Virus record (IMG/VR): IMGVR_UViG_3300030118_002659
Location: 1 to 34,126 of that record
Strand: one strand, 5' to 3'
From: a virus
Length of the DNA: 34,126 nt
Part shown: positions 13,486 to 22,201 of the stretch, piece after piece
Numbering within the stretch: the stretch's first letter is position 1
Layout of the letters: every line of letters begins with the position of its first letter
The notes under the pieces: model-generated
What the model saw: only the letters and a program-made list of their open reading frames with translations
What the model was told of the DNA's origin: nothing
The model's database searches: none
Made by a program: the position numbers and the translations under genes

Positions 13486-15710
13486 TGCAAAAGATAGTTT
13501 TATACATAAAAGATGGCGATGATGTTTATCGAAGAGTTGATATGTTTGATGATGAAACAATAACTTTGACATCAAAGATTCAAGACGTAAGAGATATAGG
13601 AAAAGTATTTACTGATTTTAGTGAAACATTTACAGTTCCAGCTTCAAGAGAAAACAATAAAATATTTCAACATTGGTATAAACATGAAATAGATAATGGA
13701 TTTGATGCCAGAACTAGAAAAGATGCTATAATGGAAATGGACTTCTCTCCATTTAAAAGAGGTAAAATATCACTAGAGAATGTAAAGTTAAGAGACAATA
13801 AACCATTTTCATATACTGTTGTTTTTTATGGCAATCTAATAAATCTAAAAGATTTACTTGGTGATGATGAACTTAGTGACTTGCCTGAACTAGATGATTA
13901 TACACATGATTATAATAGTTCTAATGTTAAAACAGGATTACAAAGTGGATTATCTTCAGGCAAAATAGTATATCCTTTAATATCACATACTAAAAGATTT
14001 TACTATGATTCTGCAACATCAAGCCCACAATATAGTGGAAACTTGTATTATAATACAACAGCAAACAATATTGGACTTGCATTTGATGATTTAAAACCTG
14101 CAATAAAATGTTTGAGTATTATAGAAGCTATAGAAGATAAATATACAGTTGCAAACGGTTATGCATCTAATATTGTATTTACTAGAGATTTTTTTAATAA
14201 TACAGAGTTTTCTAATTTATATTTATGGTTAAGTAGAAACAAAGGACCTATAGGTGGCGATGAAAACCAAGAAGAAACATTAAGTAGAATATGTGGTGAT
14301 TGGGGTTTTTCTTCTGGTGATTTAGGATTTGCTGTTGATGGAGACACTTGGTCTTTTACAGTAGAAAATCTTAATGCAAGTTTCGAAGCTACATTGACTG
14401 TGACAACTACTGGAGGAAATACAAGTATTCCATTTAAAATGAAAGCCATTGATTATGTAAGTGGTACAACATTAAAAGAATCAACTATGGCTGCAGGTTC
14501 TAGTAGAACATTAACTTTTGAAGTAGCACAGAGTTTTAATCCTGTAAACTATCAGGTCAAATGGATTATTGAATCGAATACAGCAATTTCATTTACACCA
14601 CAAATAGAACTTACAAAGTTTATTATTACTAACGGAACAATATCAGGTCAAGATGATGCAGTTTATAATATTAACGGTACTGGTAATTCAATATCTACAG
14701 TTAGTGAAATTATTATTACTCAGAATGTGCCAAAGTTAAAAGTAATAGATTTTTTAACTGGCATATTTAAAATGTTTAATCTAACTGCATATTATGTAGA
14801 AGATGTTGGAGATGCAGATTTTGATAAAATTAAAGTAGATACTTTAGATGAGTTCTATGCTGATAGAGTTAATAATCCATCAGAAGGAGAATGGGATATA
14901 ACTAAGTTTGTAGATACATCAAGACTGCAAGTAAATAGAGCTTTCGAGTATAATGAAATAGATTTTAGCTATCAAGAGCCGAGCACTTTGTTATCTATAA
15001 ATCATCAAGAACAATTTAATGATATTTTTGGCGATGAAGAGGTTAGACCACAAAATATAGATAGAGGAACTTCGTATGAAGTTGAAGTGCCTTTTGAACA
15101 CATGAAGTTTGAAAGATTGTTTGATGAGAATGAAACATCAAGTAGCCCTTATGATTTAGCAGACACAGCATATTTAACTGACATATTGTGGGGGTATTCT
15201 GCTGCAGGAGAGTTTACATCTGATACAGACGTAACTCCTAATACTGGTAACTATGAACCTGTACTTACAAAACCATTAGTATTTTATGCAATTCAAGAAA
15301 CAGGATTAACTTCTGCAAAAGGAATTAAATGGATTTCTGATGGCACACCTATTTCTTTAACACAATATTATAGACCATCAAATACAAATGAAGATGGAAC
15401 AAGCTCAACAGCACCATCTTTTACTATAAACTTTGATGATGAGATTGATGAATGGAATTTACAAAACTACGGAGGAACAACTAACTCATTATTTAAGAAG
15501 TTTTATGCTACTTATATAAATGGAATATTTAATGAGAAAAAAAGAATATATAAATTAAAAGCATATTTATCTACTGATATTTTAGCAAACTATAGATTGA
15601 ATGATGAGCTTGTGATACAAAACAAGGTATATCGTATTAATTCTATAGAAACAAACTTTAATACAGAGGTAAGTAGTTTAGAACTTTTAAATAAATTAAG
15701 TGATGATTAG
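13485..15710 (+). CDS. Large tail tip / baseplate-type structural protein
   Basis: A 741-residue protein. The N-terminal stretch IQDVRDIGKVFTDFSETF, then TVPASRENNKIF and a GFDARTRKDA block, is characteristic of a large structural protein in flavobacterial phages. It is usually near the tape measure and often annotated as tail or baseplate. The middle (about 280-400) is beta-rich. The C-terminus (LIQNKVYRINSIETNF-like) resembles hub proteins. Overlaps the next small gene by 8 nt. Confidence 0.6.
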   Translation: MQKIVLYIKDGDDVYRRVDMFDDETITLTSKIQDVRDIGKVFTDFSETFTVPASRENNKIFQHWYKHEIDNGFDARTRKDAIMEMDFSPFKRGKISLENVKLRDNKPFSYTVVFYGNLINLKDLLGDDELSDLPELDDYTHDYNSSNVKTGLQSGLSSGKIVYPLISHTKRFYYDSATSSPQYSGNLYYNTTANNIGLAFDDLKPAIKCLSIIEAIEDKYTVANGYASNIVFTRDFFNNTEFSNLYLWLSRNKGPIGGDENQEETLSRICGDWGFSSGDLGFAVDGDTWSFTVENLNASFEATLTVTTTGGNTSIPFKMKAIDYVSGTTLKESTMAAGSSRTLTFEVAQSFNPVNYQVKWIIESNTAISFTPQIELTKFIITNGTISGQDDAVYNINGTGNSISTVSEIIITQNVPKLKVIDFLTGIFKMFNLTAYYVEDVGDADFDKIKVDTLDEFYADRVNNPSEGEWDITKFVDTSRLQVNRAFEYNEIDFSYQEPSTLLSINHQEQFNDIFGDEEVRPQNIDRGTSYEVEVPFEHMKFERLFDENETSSSPYDLADTAYLTDILWGYSAAGEFTSDTDVTPNTGNYEPVLTKPLVFYAIQETGLTSAKGIKWISDGTPISLTQYYRPSNTNEDGTSSTAPSFTINFDDEIDEWNLQNYGGTTNSLFKKFYATYINGIFNEKKRIYKLKAYLSTDILANYRLNDELVIQNKVYRINSIETNFNTEVSSLELLNKLSDD

Positions 15711-15849
15711 AAACATAATAGATTTACTTAACGCTTCTGATTGGTATGGAGAAGATGAATTAATTGAGATTGCCAAAGGTAAATACGCAGGAGTGCGTAA
15801 TTATAAAGAAATGAAACAACAACTAAAAAGATTGAAGCATGGCAAGTAA
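15703..15849 (+). CDS. Small basic protein upstream of the tape measure
   Basis: A 48-residue protein: MIRNIIDLLNASDWYGEDEL, IEIAKGKYAGVRNYKEMKQQ, LKRLKHGK. It overlaps the tail protein before it by 8 nt and the tape measure by 11 nt. It fills the only gap in the tail operon, supporting a real gene. The LLNASDWYGEDELIEIAKGKY pattern seems familiar as a short phage protein, but no function is known. Confidence 0.6.
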   Translation: MIRNIIDLLNASDWYGEDELIEIAKGKYAGVRNYKEMKQQLKRLKHGK

Positions 15850-17440
15850 GAAAATATTAATTAGTGTAGATATAACAACTAAATCTGCTGAAGTAAATGT
15901 AGATAAGGTAGTAGATAAACTAAAACAATTAGAAGGAGCACAAACAAAAGTCACAAAAGCTACAGAAAAAGGTAGAGCACAATCTGGTCTTAATAATGCA
16001 ATATTATTAGAAACTGGTCGTTTAGCTTCAGATGCTTCTTATGGTTTTACAGCTATTGCCAACAACTTGTCACAAGTAGTAACATTGTTTGCTAGTTTTA
16101 TAGAAACAAATAAAAGTGTAACAAAATCATTTAAAGAACTAGGAAAATCATTAATTGGTACTGGTGGATTTTTAATTGTTGTACAGCTTTTAATTTCATT
16201 TGGACCTAAATTAATGGAAATGTTGAAAGGAGTTACTCAAGAAATGAAGGACCTTAAAGACATTCAAAAAGAAGCTGCAGGTGCAGCAGGAGAGCAAATT
16301 GGTCAATTGCAAACACTTGTAAGAATATTAGATGATAGCACACAATCTTCTTTTGAGAAACAAGCAGCTTTAGATAAGTTAAGAAAAGAACACAAAAAAT
16401 TAAATATAGAGTTAAATGAAGAAGGAACATTAACTGAAGAATCTAAAAAAGCTATAGAAGAATATATACCTGTATTAAAACAAAAAGCATTGGCAAATGC
16501 TATTATGACTAAGATACAAGCTAAATATGTAGAGATGCTTGAAGTTGAACAATCTTCAATTGCAGATAACATAAAATGGTATGAAGCAGCTTTAGCATTT
16601 CTTAAATCAGGAGGTCAAGCAACTTCAGAAGAATTAGCAAAACTTACTTTAAAGGGTAAAGAAAGAAGAGAAGAAACAATTGCAGAGATTCAAGAAGACA
16701 TAAATGCACTTATAGAATCGTTTGCAGAACTTGACACTATTGGAACTGACCCTGAGGAAACAGCTCCAGTCAAAACAGTTAAAGCAATACAAAGCGTATT
16801 GAAAACTACGAATAAAGAAGCATTTAAAGACGCAGATGATTTCTTAAAGAATTTAGCTAAAAATTCAGATACTCAATTAAAAATTAGAGCTAAAGAATTA
16901 AAAGATGCAGATACAATGCAAAGAAAAGCAAGTAAAGATTCTATAAAATTAGCTGAAATAGAAAGAGATTCTAAATTACAAGCGTATCAAGATGTAGGTA
17001 ATGGCTTGATGGCTTTAAGTCAATTAGCTGGTAAAGAAACTGGAGTTGGTAAAACTTTAGCCATAGCTTCAACTTTAATATCAACTTATGCTGCAGCACA
17101 AAGAGCTTATGAAAGTCAATTTAATTTACCAACATTAGATGCTCCTGCAAGAGCAGCTATTGCGGCAGCAGCAGCTATTGCTCAAGGTTTAGCCAATATT
17201 GCAGCTATAAGGAAAGTACAAACACCTGCAGGAGCTGGTGGAGGTGGAGGTGGAGCAGTTACGCCAACAACAGTAGAAGCTCCTGACTTTAATGTAGTAG
17301 GAGCAGGAGGTGTTTCACAATTAGCTACAGGATTAGCTGGAATTACTGGCAAACCAATTCAAGCATTTGTAGTTAGTAAAGAAATATCATCAGCACAAGA
17401 ACTAGACAGAAACATTACAGGAAACGCATCTTTAGGTTAA
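15839..17440 (+). CDS. Tail tape measure protein
   Basis: A 533-residue protein, mostly alpha-helical. It has a hydrophobic segment near residues 105-122 (LIGTGGFLIVVQLLISFG), long charged coiled-coil regions (130-340), then an Ala-rich region LASTLISTYAAAQRAYESQF and AAIAQGLANIAAIRKVQTP followed by a Gly-rich linker. These are typical of tape measures. At about 0.15 nm per residue (the usual ruler relation) the tail would be near 80 nm. No contractile sheath gene is visible, so a siphovirus-like tail is inferred. Confidence 0.8.
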   Translation: MASKKILISVDITTKSAEVNVDKVVDKLKQLEGAQTKVTKATEKGRAQSGLNNAILLETGRLASDASYGFTAIANNLSQVVTLFASFIETNKSVTKSFKELGKSLIGTGGFLIVVQLLISFGPKLMEMLKGVTQEMKDLKDIQKEAAGAAGEQIGQLQTLVRILDDSTQSSFEKQAALDKLRKEHKKLNIELNEEGTLTEESKKAIEEYIPVLKQKALANAIMTKIQAKYVEMLEVEQSSIADNIKWYEAALAFLKSGGQATSEELAKLTLKGKERREETIAEIQEDINALIESFAELDTIGTDPEETAPVKTVKAIQSVLKTTNKEAFKDADDFLKNLAKNSDTQLKIRAKELKDADTMQRKASKDSIKLAEIERDSKLQAYQDVGNGLMALSQLAGKETGVGKTLAIASTLISTYAAAQRAYESQFNLPTLDAPARAAIAAAAAIAQGLANIAAIRKVQTPAGAGGGGGGAVTPTTVEAPDFNVVGAGGVSQLATGLAGITGKPIQAFVVSKEISSAQELDRNITGNASLG

Positions 17441-17459
17441 TTATATAAATAAATTTAAT

Positions 17460-18956
17460 ATGAGAATAGTAGAATTATTAATAGACGAAGAACAATTATT
17501 ATCTGGCATAGAAGCCATATCTATTGTGGACCAACCTGCAATAGAAGAGAACTTTATTGCTCTTTCTAAACAACACGAAATAAAACTTGCACAAGTAGAT
17601 GAAGAGAAAAGAATACTTATGGGTGCTGCATTAGTGCCAGACAAGAATATATATAGAAAAGATGGTGAAGAAGAATATTATATATATTTCTCAAAGGATA
17701 CTGTAAGACAAGCATCACAATTATTCTTAATGAGAGGTAATCAAAACAAATCTACATTAGAGCATCAAGCTGAATTACATGGATTATCTGTAGTTGAATC
17801 TTGGATTATAGAAGATGAAGTGCATGATAAATCAAGAAAGTATGGAATGGATTTACCTATTGGTACTTGGATGGTTTCAATGAAAGTAAATAATGATGAA
17901 GTATGGAATGATTATGTAAAAACAGGATTAGTAAAAGGATTTAGTATTGAAGGATATTTTAAAGATAAATTAGAAATGTCTGCAATAGATTATGTAGAAA
18001 ATGAGGAGGAAGCTACAGAAATATTGTTAGAGATTGCCAATTCAATACTAGACAATAAATATGAATTAAAAACTTATGGTGATTACGGAAGTGGTGTTAG
18101 AAATAATGCTAAAAGAGGTATTGAACTTAATAAGAAAGTAAACAATAAATGTGCTACTTCTGTAGGTAAAGTAAGAGCTCAACAGTTAGCAAGAGGTGAA
18201 AAATTATCTGTTGGTACTATAAAAAGAATGTATTCGTATTTAAGTCGAGCAGAAACATATTATGACGCAGGGGACAGTAAAGCGTGTGGAACTATATCAT
18301 ATTTACTATGGGGTGGTAAAGCAGGATTAAACTGGTCAAGAGGTAAATTAAGAGAACTTGGTGAGTTAAAAATGGCATCAATGGTTGTAGATGATGACCA
18401 TGCAATTATAAACGATAGATTAGCATATTCATCTGAAGAGATGGCTAAAAAGATGGCAAAAGATTTAGATTGTGATGGAATACACAAACACGAGCTTGAA
18501 GGTAAAACTTGGTACATGCCTTGTGCAGAACATTTCTTAGCAGAAGTTGGACCAAGAGGAGGAGTAAGAAAAAGCCCTAAAGCACCTAAATCTGATACAC
18601 CTAATCCTAACCCTAAAGGAAAAGGAACAGCCAAAGGAGATGCTTCTGGCAAAAAAGGAGCTAAGGTTTCTGCAAAAGACAAAGCATCACTACAAAAAAA
18701 AGCAGATGACTTTAACAAAAGATATAAAGAAAAATTAGGTTATGGTATAACTGTTGGTATGTTGGCATCGGTATTTCAAAGAGGTCTTGGTGCTTTCAAT
18801 ACAAGTCATTCACCTAACGTAAAATCACCCTCACAGTGGGCACATGCGAGAGTTAATGCTTTTATGTACTTGGTAAGAAACGGAAGACCACAAAATGCCA
18901 AGTATACTACAGATTATGATTTACTACCAGCTAAACATCCAAAAAGCAAGAAATAA
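17460..18956 (+). CDS. Prohead serine protease with two extra domains
   Basis: A 498-residue protein. Residues 50-170 match the XkdF-like prohead protease: GAALVPDKNIYR, FSKDTVRQASQLFLM, LEHQ with H102, and VKGFSIEGYF with S162 as the likely catalytic His and Ser. A second domain (about 205-300) has YLSRAETYYD and CGTISYLLWGGKAGLNWSRG, a block I know from other phage head proteins. After a Pro/Lys/Gly-rich linker (365-400), a third block (424-480) reads LGYGITVGMLASVFQRGLGA, then FNTSHSPNVKSPSQWAHARVNA. It probably matures the scaffold and capsid at 19633 and 20181. Confidence 0.75.
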   Translation: MRIVELLIDEEQLLSGIEAISIVDQPAIEENFIALSKQHEIKLAQVDEEKRILMGAALVPDKNIYRKDGEEEYYIYFSKDTVRQASQLFLMRGNQNKSTLEHQAELHGLSVVESWIIEDEVHDKSRKYGMDLPIGTWMVSMKVNNDEVWNDYVKTGLVKGFSIEGYFKDKLEMSAIDYVENEEEATEILLEIANSILDNKYELKTYGDYGSGVRNNAKRGIELNKKVNNKCATSVGKVRAQQLARGEKLSVGTIKRMYSYLSRAETYYDAGDSKACGTISYLLWGGKAGLNWSRGKLRELGELKMASMVVDDDHAIINDRLAYSSEEMAKKMAKDLDCDGIHKHELEGKTWYMPCAEHFLAEVGPRGGVRKSPKAPKSDTPNPNPKGKGTAKGDASGKKGAKVSAKDKASLQKKADDFNKRYKEKLGYGITVGMLASVFQRGLGAFNTSHSPNVKSPSQWAHARVNAFMYLVRNGRPQNAKYTTDYDLLPAKHPKSKK

Positions 18957-18958
18957 TT

Positions 18959-19435
18959 ATGGCGTTAATACATAATACATCTTGGCAAATTAAAATAGAT
19001 AACATGACAGATGCTCAAAGAACATCTTGTAAAATAGAAGATGGAGCGTTAGTTAGAACTTCAACAGGTATATATGGAATACATGGAGGAGAGCATGTTA
19101 AAATATATCCACAATTAGGAAGTACAGGTGCTGTTTATCAAAATGTAGAAACTTTAACTACAGGCAGAACATTAACAACAAGCGACCACGTTATATTTAC
19201 TAACTTCTCTACAGAACAAAACTTAGTTTTGCCTACTGCTTCTGGCAATAAAGGAAAGGAATATATTATTAGAGCCAGACACAATAGCGAAAAATGTGTA
19301 CTACAAAGAAGTGGAAGTGATAATATAGATGACGGAGGTTTAGAAACATCAATAGACATTAACGCAGACAAATCAAGAACATTAATTAGTGATGGTTCAT
19401 CTACTTGGTATGTCGTAACATCAATAGGAGCATAA
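18959..19435 (+). CDS. Virion-associated beta protein
   Basis: A 158-residue protein with an N-terminal SWQIKIDNMTDAQRTSCKIE and a C-terminal beta domain (KGKEYIIRARHNSEKCVLQR, then SRTLISDGSSTWYVVTS) that resembles fibre-tip or capsid decoration domains in layout. Lies within the head module, 2 nt after the protease stop. Specific role uncertain. Confidence 0.5.
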   Translation: MALIHNTSWQIKIDNMTDAQRTSCKIEDGALVRTSTGIYGIHGGEHVKIYPQLGSTGAVYQNVETLTTGRTLTTSDHVIFTNFSTEQNLVLPTASGNKGKEYIIRARHNSEKCVLQRSGSDNIDDGGLETSIDINADKSRTLISDGSSTWYVVTSIGA

Positions 19436-19436
19436 T

Positions 19437-19574
19437 ATGAAAAAAACAAATGAAACATTAGGCAGGAATGTGCCAAAGAACGGAAGAAGAGGTTGTCTGT
19501 GTAAAGATGGAAAGACATATTCCAGAAAGTGTTGTGATGGTACTTTACGTTCACAAGGAATAGGCAAAATCTAA
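19437..19574 (+). CDS. Small Cys-rich conserved phage protein
   Basis: A 45-residue basic protein. RRGCLCKDGKTYSRKCCDGT, then LRSQGIG, matches a short protein I remember as frequent in Bacteroidota phages, near capsid genes. Four cysteines (20, 22, 32, 33) could bind a metal or form disulfides. Function unknown. Confidence 0.65.
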   Translation: MKKTNETLGRNVPKNGRRGCLCKDGKTYSRKCCDGTLRSQGIGKI

Positions 19575-19632
19575 CAACTTTTTTATAGATTATTACTTTT
19601 ATAAATAAAATTAATTTTATAATATATATTTT

Positions 19633-20166
19633 ATGGAAAAACAAAAAGCTACATCAATTCTAAACGACATCATGGAGAAATTATCTCTAATTAAAAAAGA
19701 TGACGTTAAAGAAGTTGAGCTTAAAGAAGAAGAAGTTCAGCTTTCTGAACAGCTTACTGAAGAAGAAGAAATGTCACAACAACTAACTGAACTTGCTTGT
19801 CAAGAAGAAGTAGTTGCTGAAGAGCTTTCAACTGATGAGGTAGAAGCTGAAGAACTACAAGAGGAAGTTTCTGCAGAAGAAGTTTCTGAAGAGATTGAAA
19901 TGGAAGAAAAAAAATACGTTTCAAGAGAAGAGTTTGATATGAAAATCAAATCAATTATGGACAAGATTGATGAGATGAAGTTAGGTTATGATAAAGAAAA
20001 AGTTTCTATGAGCAAACAAATAGAAGAGCTTTCTAAAGAACCTGCTGCAGAACCAATCAATCAAGGTACTGAGGAACAACCTAGAAAAAAAGTTCTTTAC
20101 GCACAAAACAGACAATTCAATACAAAAGATAGAGTATTGAATACAATTTTTAACATTAATAGATAA
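19633..20166 (+). CDS. Head scaffolding protein (putative)
   Basis: A 177-residue, strongly acidic protein with a Glu/Ala/Val-rich first 95 residues, a coiled-coil region (SREEFDMKIKSIMDKIDEMK, 97-116) and a basic C-terminus (QPRKKVLYAQNRQFNTKDRV). This charge layout with a basic capsid-binding end, immediately upstream of the major capsid gene, fits a scaffold. A 58-nt AT-rich gap precedes it, with a possible -7 box TACTTTTA at 19594 but no clear -33 box. Confidence 0.65.
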   Translation: MEKQKATSILNDIMEKLSLIKKDDVKEVELKEEEVQLSEQLTEEEEMSQQLTELACQEEVVAEELSTDEVEAEELQEEVSAEEVSEEIEMEEKKYVSREEFDMKIKSIMDKIDEMKLGYDKEKVSMSKQIEELSKEPAAEPINQGTEEQPRKKVLYAQNRQFNTKDRVLNTIFNINR

Positions 20167-20180
20167 ATAAATAGACAAAA

Positions 20181-21128
20181 ATGGCTACTACTACATCAAT
20201 TACTACTACTTATGCAGGGGAATTTGCTGGTGATTATATTTCGGCTGCATTATTATCTGGTAATACTTTAAATAGAGGTAATATCGAGATTAAACCAAAC
20301 ATTAAGTTCAAAGAAGTAATCAAGAAAGTCGCAACTGATTCTAACGTAATAAAAGATGCAACTTGTGATTTTACTGATACTGCTACTGTAACTTTAACAG
20401 AAAGAGTTCTTCAACCAGAAGAGTTTCAAGTAAACCTTGAACTTTGTAAGAAAGACTTTAGAAGCGACTGGGAAGCAATCCAAATGGGATACTCAGCGTA
20501 TGACAACTTACCTCCAAAATTCTCTGATTTCTTAATCGGACACGTTGCAGGTTTAGTTGCAGAAAAAACTGAGCAAAATATCTGGGGAGGTGTAAACGGA
20601 AACGCAGGAGAATTTGACGGATTCACAGTTTTAATGGCTGCTGATTCTGACGTAAATGACGCTGCTAATGGTTCTGAAACTTCATTTACTTCATCTAACA
20701 TCGTTACTTTATTAAGTAATGTTGTAGATTCAATTCCTAACGCAGTTTATGGACAAGAAGATTTAAAAATATATGTTCCACCTGTAGCATACCAAGCATA
20801 CATCAGACACTTAGGAGGATATGGTGCTAATGGATTAGGTGCTCAAGGTTACGATAACAAAGGAAACCAATGGTATAACAACAATGCTTCATTATCATTT
20901 GAAGGAATTGAAGTTGTTTATACTTCTGGTATGCCTTCTGACCATATCGTTGCTGGACAAAAATCAAACTTATACTTTGGTACTGGTCTTTTATCTGACC
21001 ACAACGAAGTAAAAGTTCTTGATATGGCTGACTTAGATGGTTCTCAAAACGTAAGAGTTGTTATGAGATTTACATCTGGTATCCAGTACGGAATCGGTTC
21101 AGATTTAGTATTATTAACATTAGCTTAA
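20181..21128 (+). CDS. Major capsid protein
   Basis: A 315-residue protein (HK97-fold expected). It follows the scaffold and protease and has a Thr-rich N-terminus, LELCKKDFRSDWEAIQMGYS, a DGFTVLMAAD block and a beta-rich C-terminus ending VMRFTSGIQYGIGSDLVLL. The codon choice differs from its neighbours: AAC, GAC and TAC are used far more than in the surrounding genes, as expected for a highly expressed gene. A strong terminator follows. Confidence 0.8.
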   Translation: MATTTSITTTYAGEFAGDYISAALLSGNTLNRGNIEIKPNIKFKEVIKKVATDSNVIKDATCDFTDTATVTLTERVLQPEEFQVNLELCKKDFRSDWEAIQMGYSAYDNLPPKFSDFLIGHVAGLVAEKTEQNIWGGVNGNAGEFDGFTVLMAADSDVNDAANGSETSFTSSNIVTLLSNVVDSIPNAVYGQEDLKIYVPPVAYQAYIRHLGGYGANGLGAQGYDNKGNQWYNNNASLSFEGIEVVYTSGMPSDHIVAGQKSNLYFGTGLLSDHNEVKVLDMADLDGSQNVRVVMRFTSGIQYGIGSDLVLLTLA

Positions 21129-21153
21129 TAATTAAATAATTGTATAACATAAG

Positions 21154-21187
21154 AAGGGTAGGTGGTATGGACTACCTGCCCTTTTTT
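21154..21187 (+). terminator. Strong intrinsic terminator after the capsid gene
   Basis: Thirteen paired bases (21154-21166 with 21171-21183), two of them wobbles, closed by a 4-nt loop ATGG and followed by T residues. The longest terminator stem in the window. Confidence 0.9.
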
Positions 21188-21205
21188 AATAAAAAATAAA
21201 ATATT

Positions 21206-21778
21206 ATGGCTTGTGGATTAACTTTAGGAAGAAAAGAACCATGTAAAGACGTAGTGGGTGGTATTAAAAATGTTTACTTTGTAGATTTCGGTGACTTAGG
21301 AACAATTACTGAAACAAATGACGAAATTACAAACATGACAGGCGATTCAAGTAATGACTTAACCGCATTTAAATATGAAGTTAAAGGTAACTCATCGTTT
21401 GAAACAAATATCACTTCTTCAAGAGAAAATGGTACGACATTCTTCGAACAAACATTAAATTTAACCTTACATAAATTGTCTAAAGAAGACAATAAAGAAT
21501 TAAAATTATTAGCTTTTGGAAGACCTCATGTAGTTGTAGAAGACTACAACGGAAACTGTATGTTAATGGGATTAGAGCATGGTGCTGATGTATCTGGAGG
21601 TACAATAGTAACTGGTGCTGCTATGGGAGATTTAAGTGGTTATACACTTACTTTATCTGCTATGGAAACTAAACCAGCTAACTTTATGGAAGTAGATTCA
21701 ACACAAACTGGTTATCCGTTTAGTGAATTTGCTGGACTTTCTGGAACTATAACAATTACAGAAGGAACTAATTCTTAA
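21206..21778 (+). CDS. Major tail (tube) protein, putative
   Basis: A 190-residue protein, MACGLTLGRKEPCKDVVGGI followed by KNVYFVDFGDLGTITE. It is beta-rich throughout, with an N-terminal strand pair, a central FEQTLNLTLHKLSKED and a late TLTLSAMETKPA. The size, the layout and its isolation between two terminators right after the capsid gene fit an abundant tail tube protein. A structural protein with this N-terminus is common in flavobacterial phages by memory. Confidence 0.6.
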   Translation: MACGLTLGRKEPCKDVVGGIKNVYFVDFGDLGTITETNDEITNMTGDSSNDLTAFKYEVKGNSSFETNITSSRENGTTFFEQTLNLTLHKLSKEDNKELKLLAFGRPHVVVEDYNGNCMLMGLEHGADVSGGTIVTGAAMGDLSGYTLTLSAMETKPANFMEVDSTQTGYPFSEFAGLSGTITITEGTNS

Positions 21779-21800
21779 TAATTAAATTTACTTTGTAGAA

Positions 21801-21830
21801 AAGAGGGATGCTTTATGTGTCCCTTTTTTT
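21801..21830 (+). terminator. Intrinsic terminator after the major tail protein gene
   Basis: AAGAGGGA (21801-21808) pairs with TCCCTTTT (21820-21827) with one wobble, plus three inner pairs, followed by T residues. Confidence 0.8.
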
Positions 21831-21865
21831 ATGCAAACAATTTTAATTAACTTTATTATTTATAT

Positions 21866-22201
21866 ATGATAATATTAACAACATCTACAGATGCTCAAAC
21901 TTTTAAGATAATACCTAGAAGTGCACCGAGCTCTGTTACATTTGAACTTACTGATAAATCTAAACGTACTACAAGTACAGTTTCTGTTACAGTAAGCAAT
22001 TCAAACGGGTACATGTCTATTAATGGTACATTTGGATTAGTTGCCAATAGATTTTATTCGTTTATAGTAAAAGATGGTAATACAATTATATATAGAGGAA
22101 GTATATTTTGTACTGACCAAACGGATTATAACGTATTTGATGTTCATTCTGGAGATTATACAACAGAGAACTCTTACGATAACGACTTTGTAATAATATG
22201 A
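21866..22201 (+). CDS. Hypothetical protein before the portal gene
   Basis: A 111-residue beta-rich protein with an Ig-like pattern (TFELTDKSKRTTSTVSVTVS, RFYSFIVKDGNTIIYRGSIF). It overlaps the portal start by 4 nt (ATGA), so it is probably a virion or head assembly protein. Its 15-nt leader, ending in the ATG, is identical to that before the 441 gene. Confidence 0.55.
   Translation: MIILTTSTDAQTFKIIPRSAPSSVTFELTDKSKRTTSTVSVTVSNSNGYMSINGTFGLVANRFYSFIVKDGNTIIYRGSIFCTDQTDYNVFDVHSGDYTTENSYDNDFVII

Noticed and set aside
18260-18718. Minus-strand open frame antisense to the protease
   Set aside because: Low-complexity translation of the Lys/Pro/Gly-rich linker; the plus strand gene is well supported.
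19138-19644. Minus-strand open frame over small head genes
   Set aside because: It covers two plus-strand genes with recognisable products and has no family similarity.
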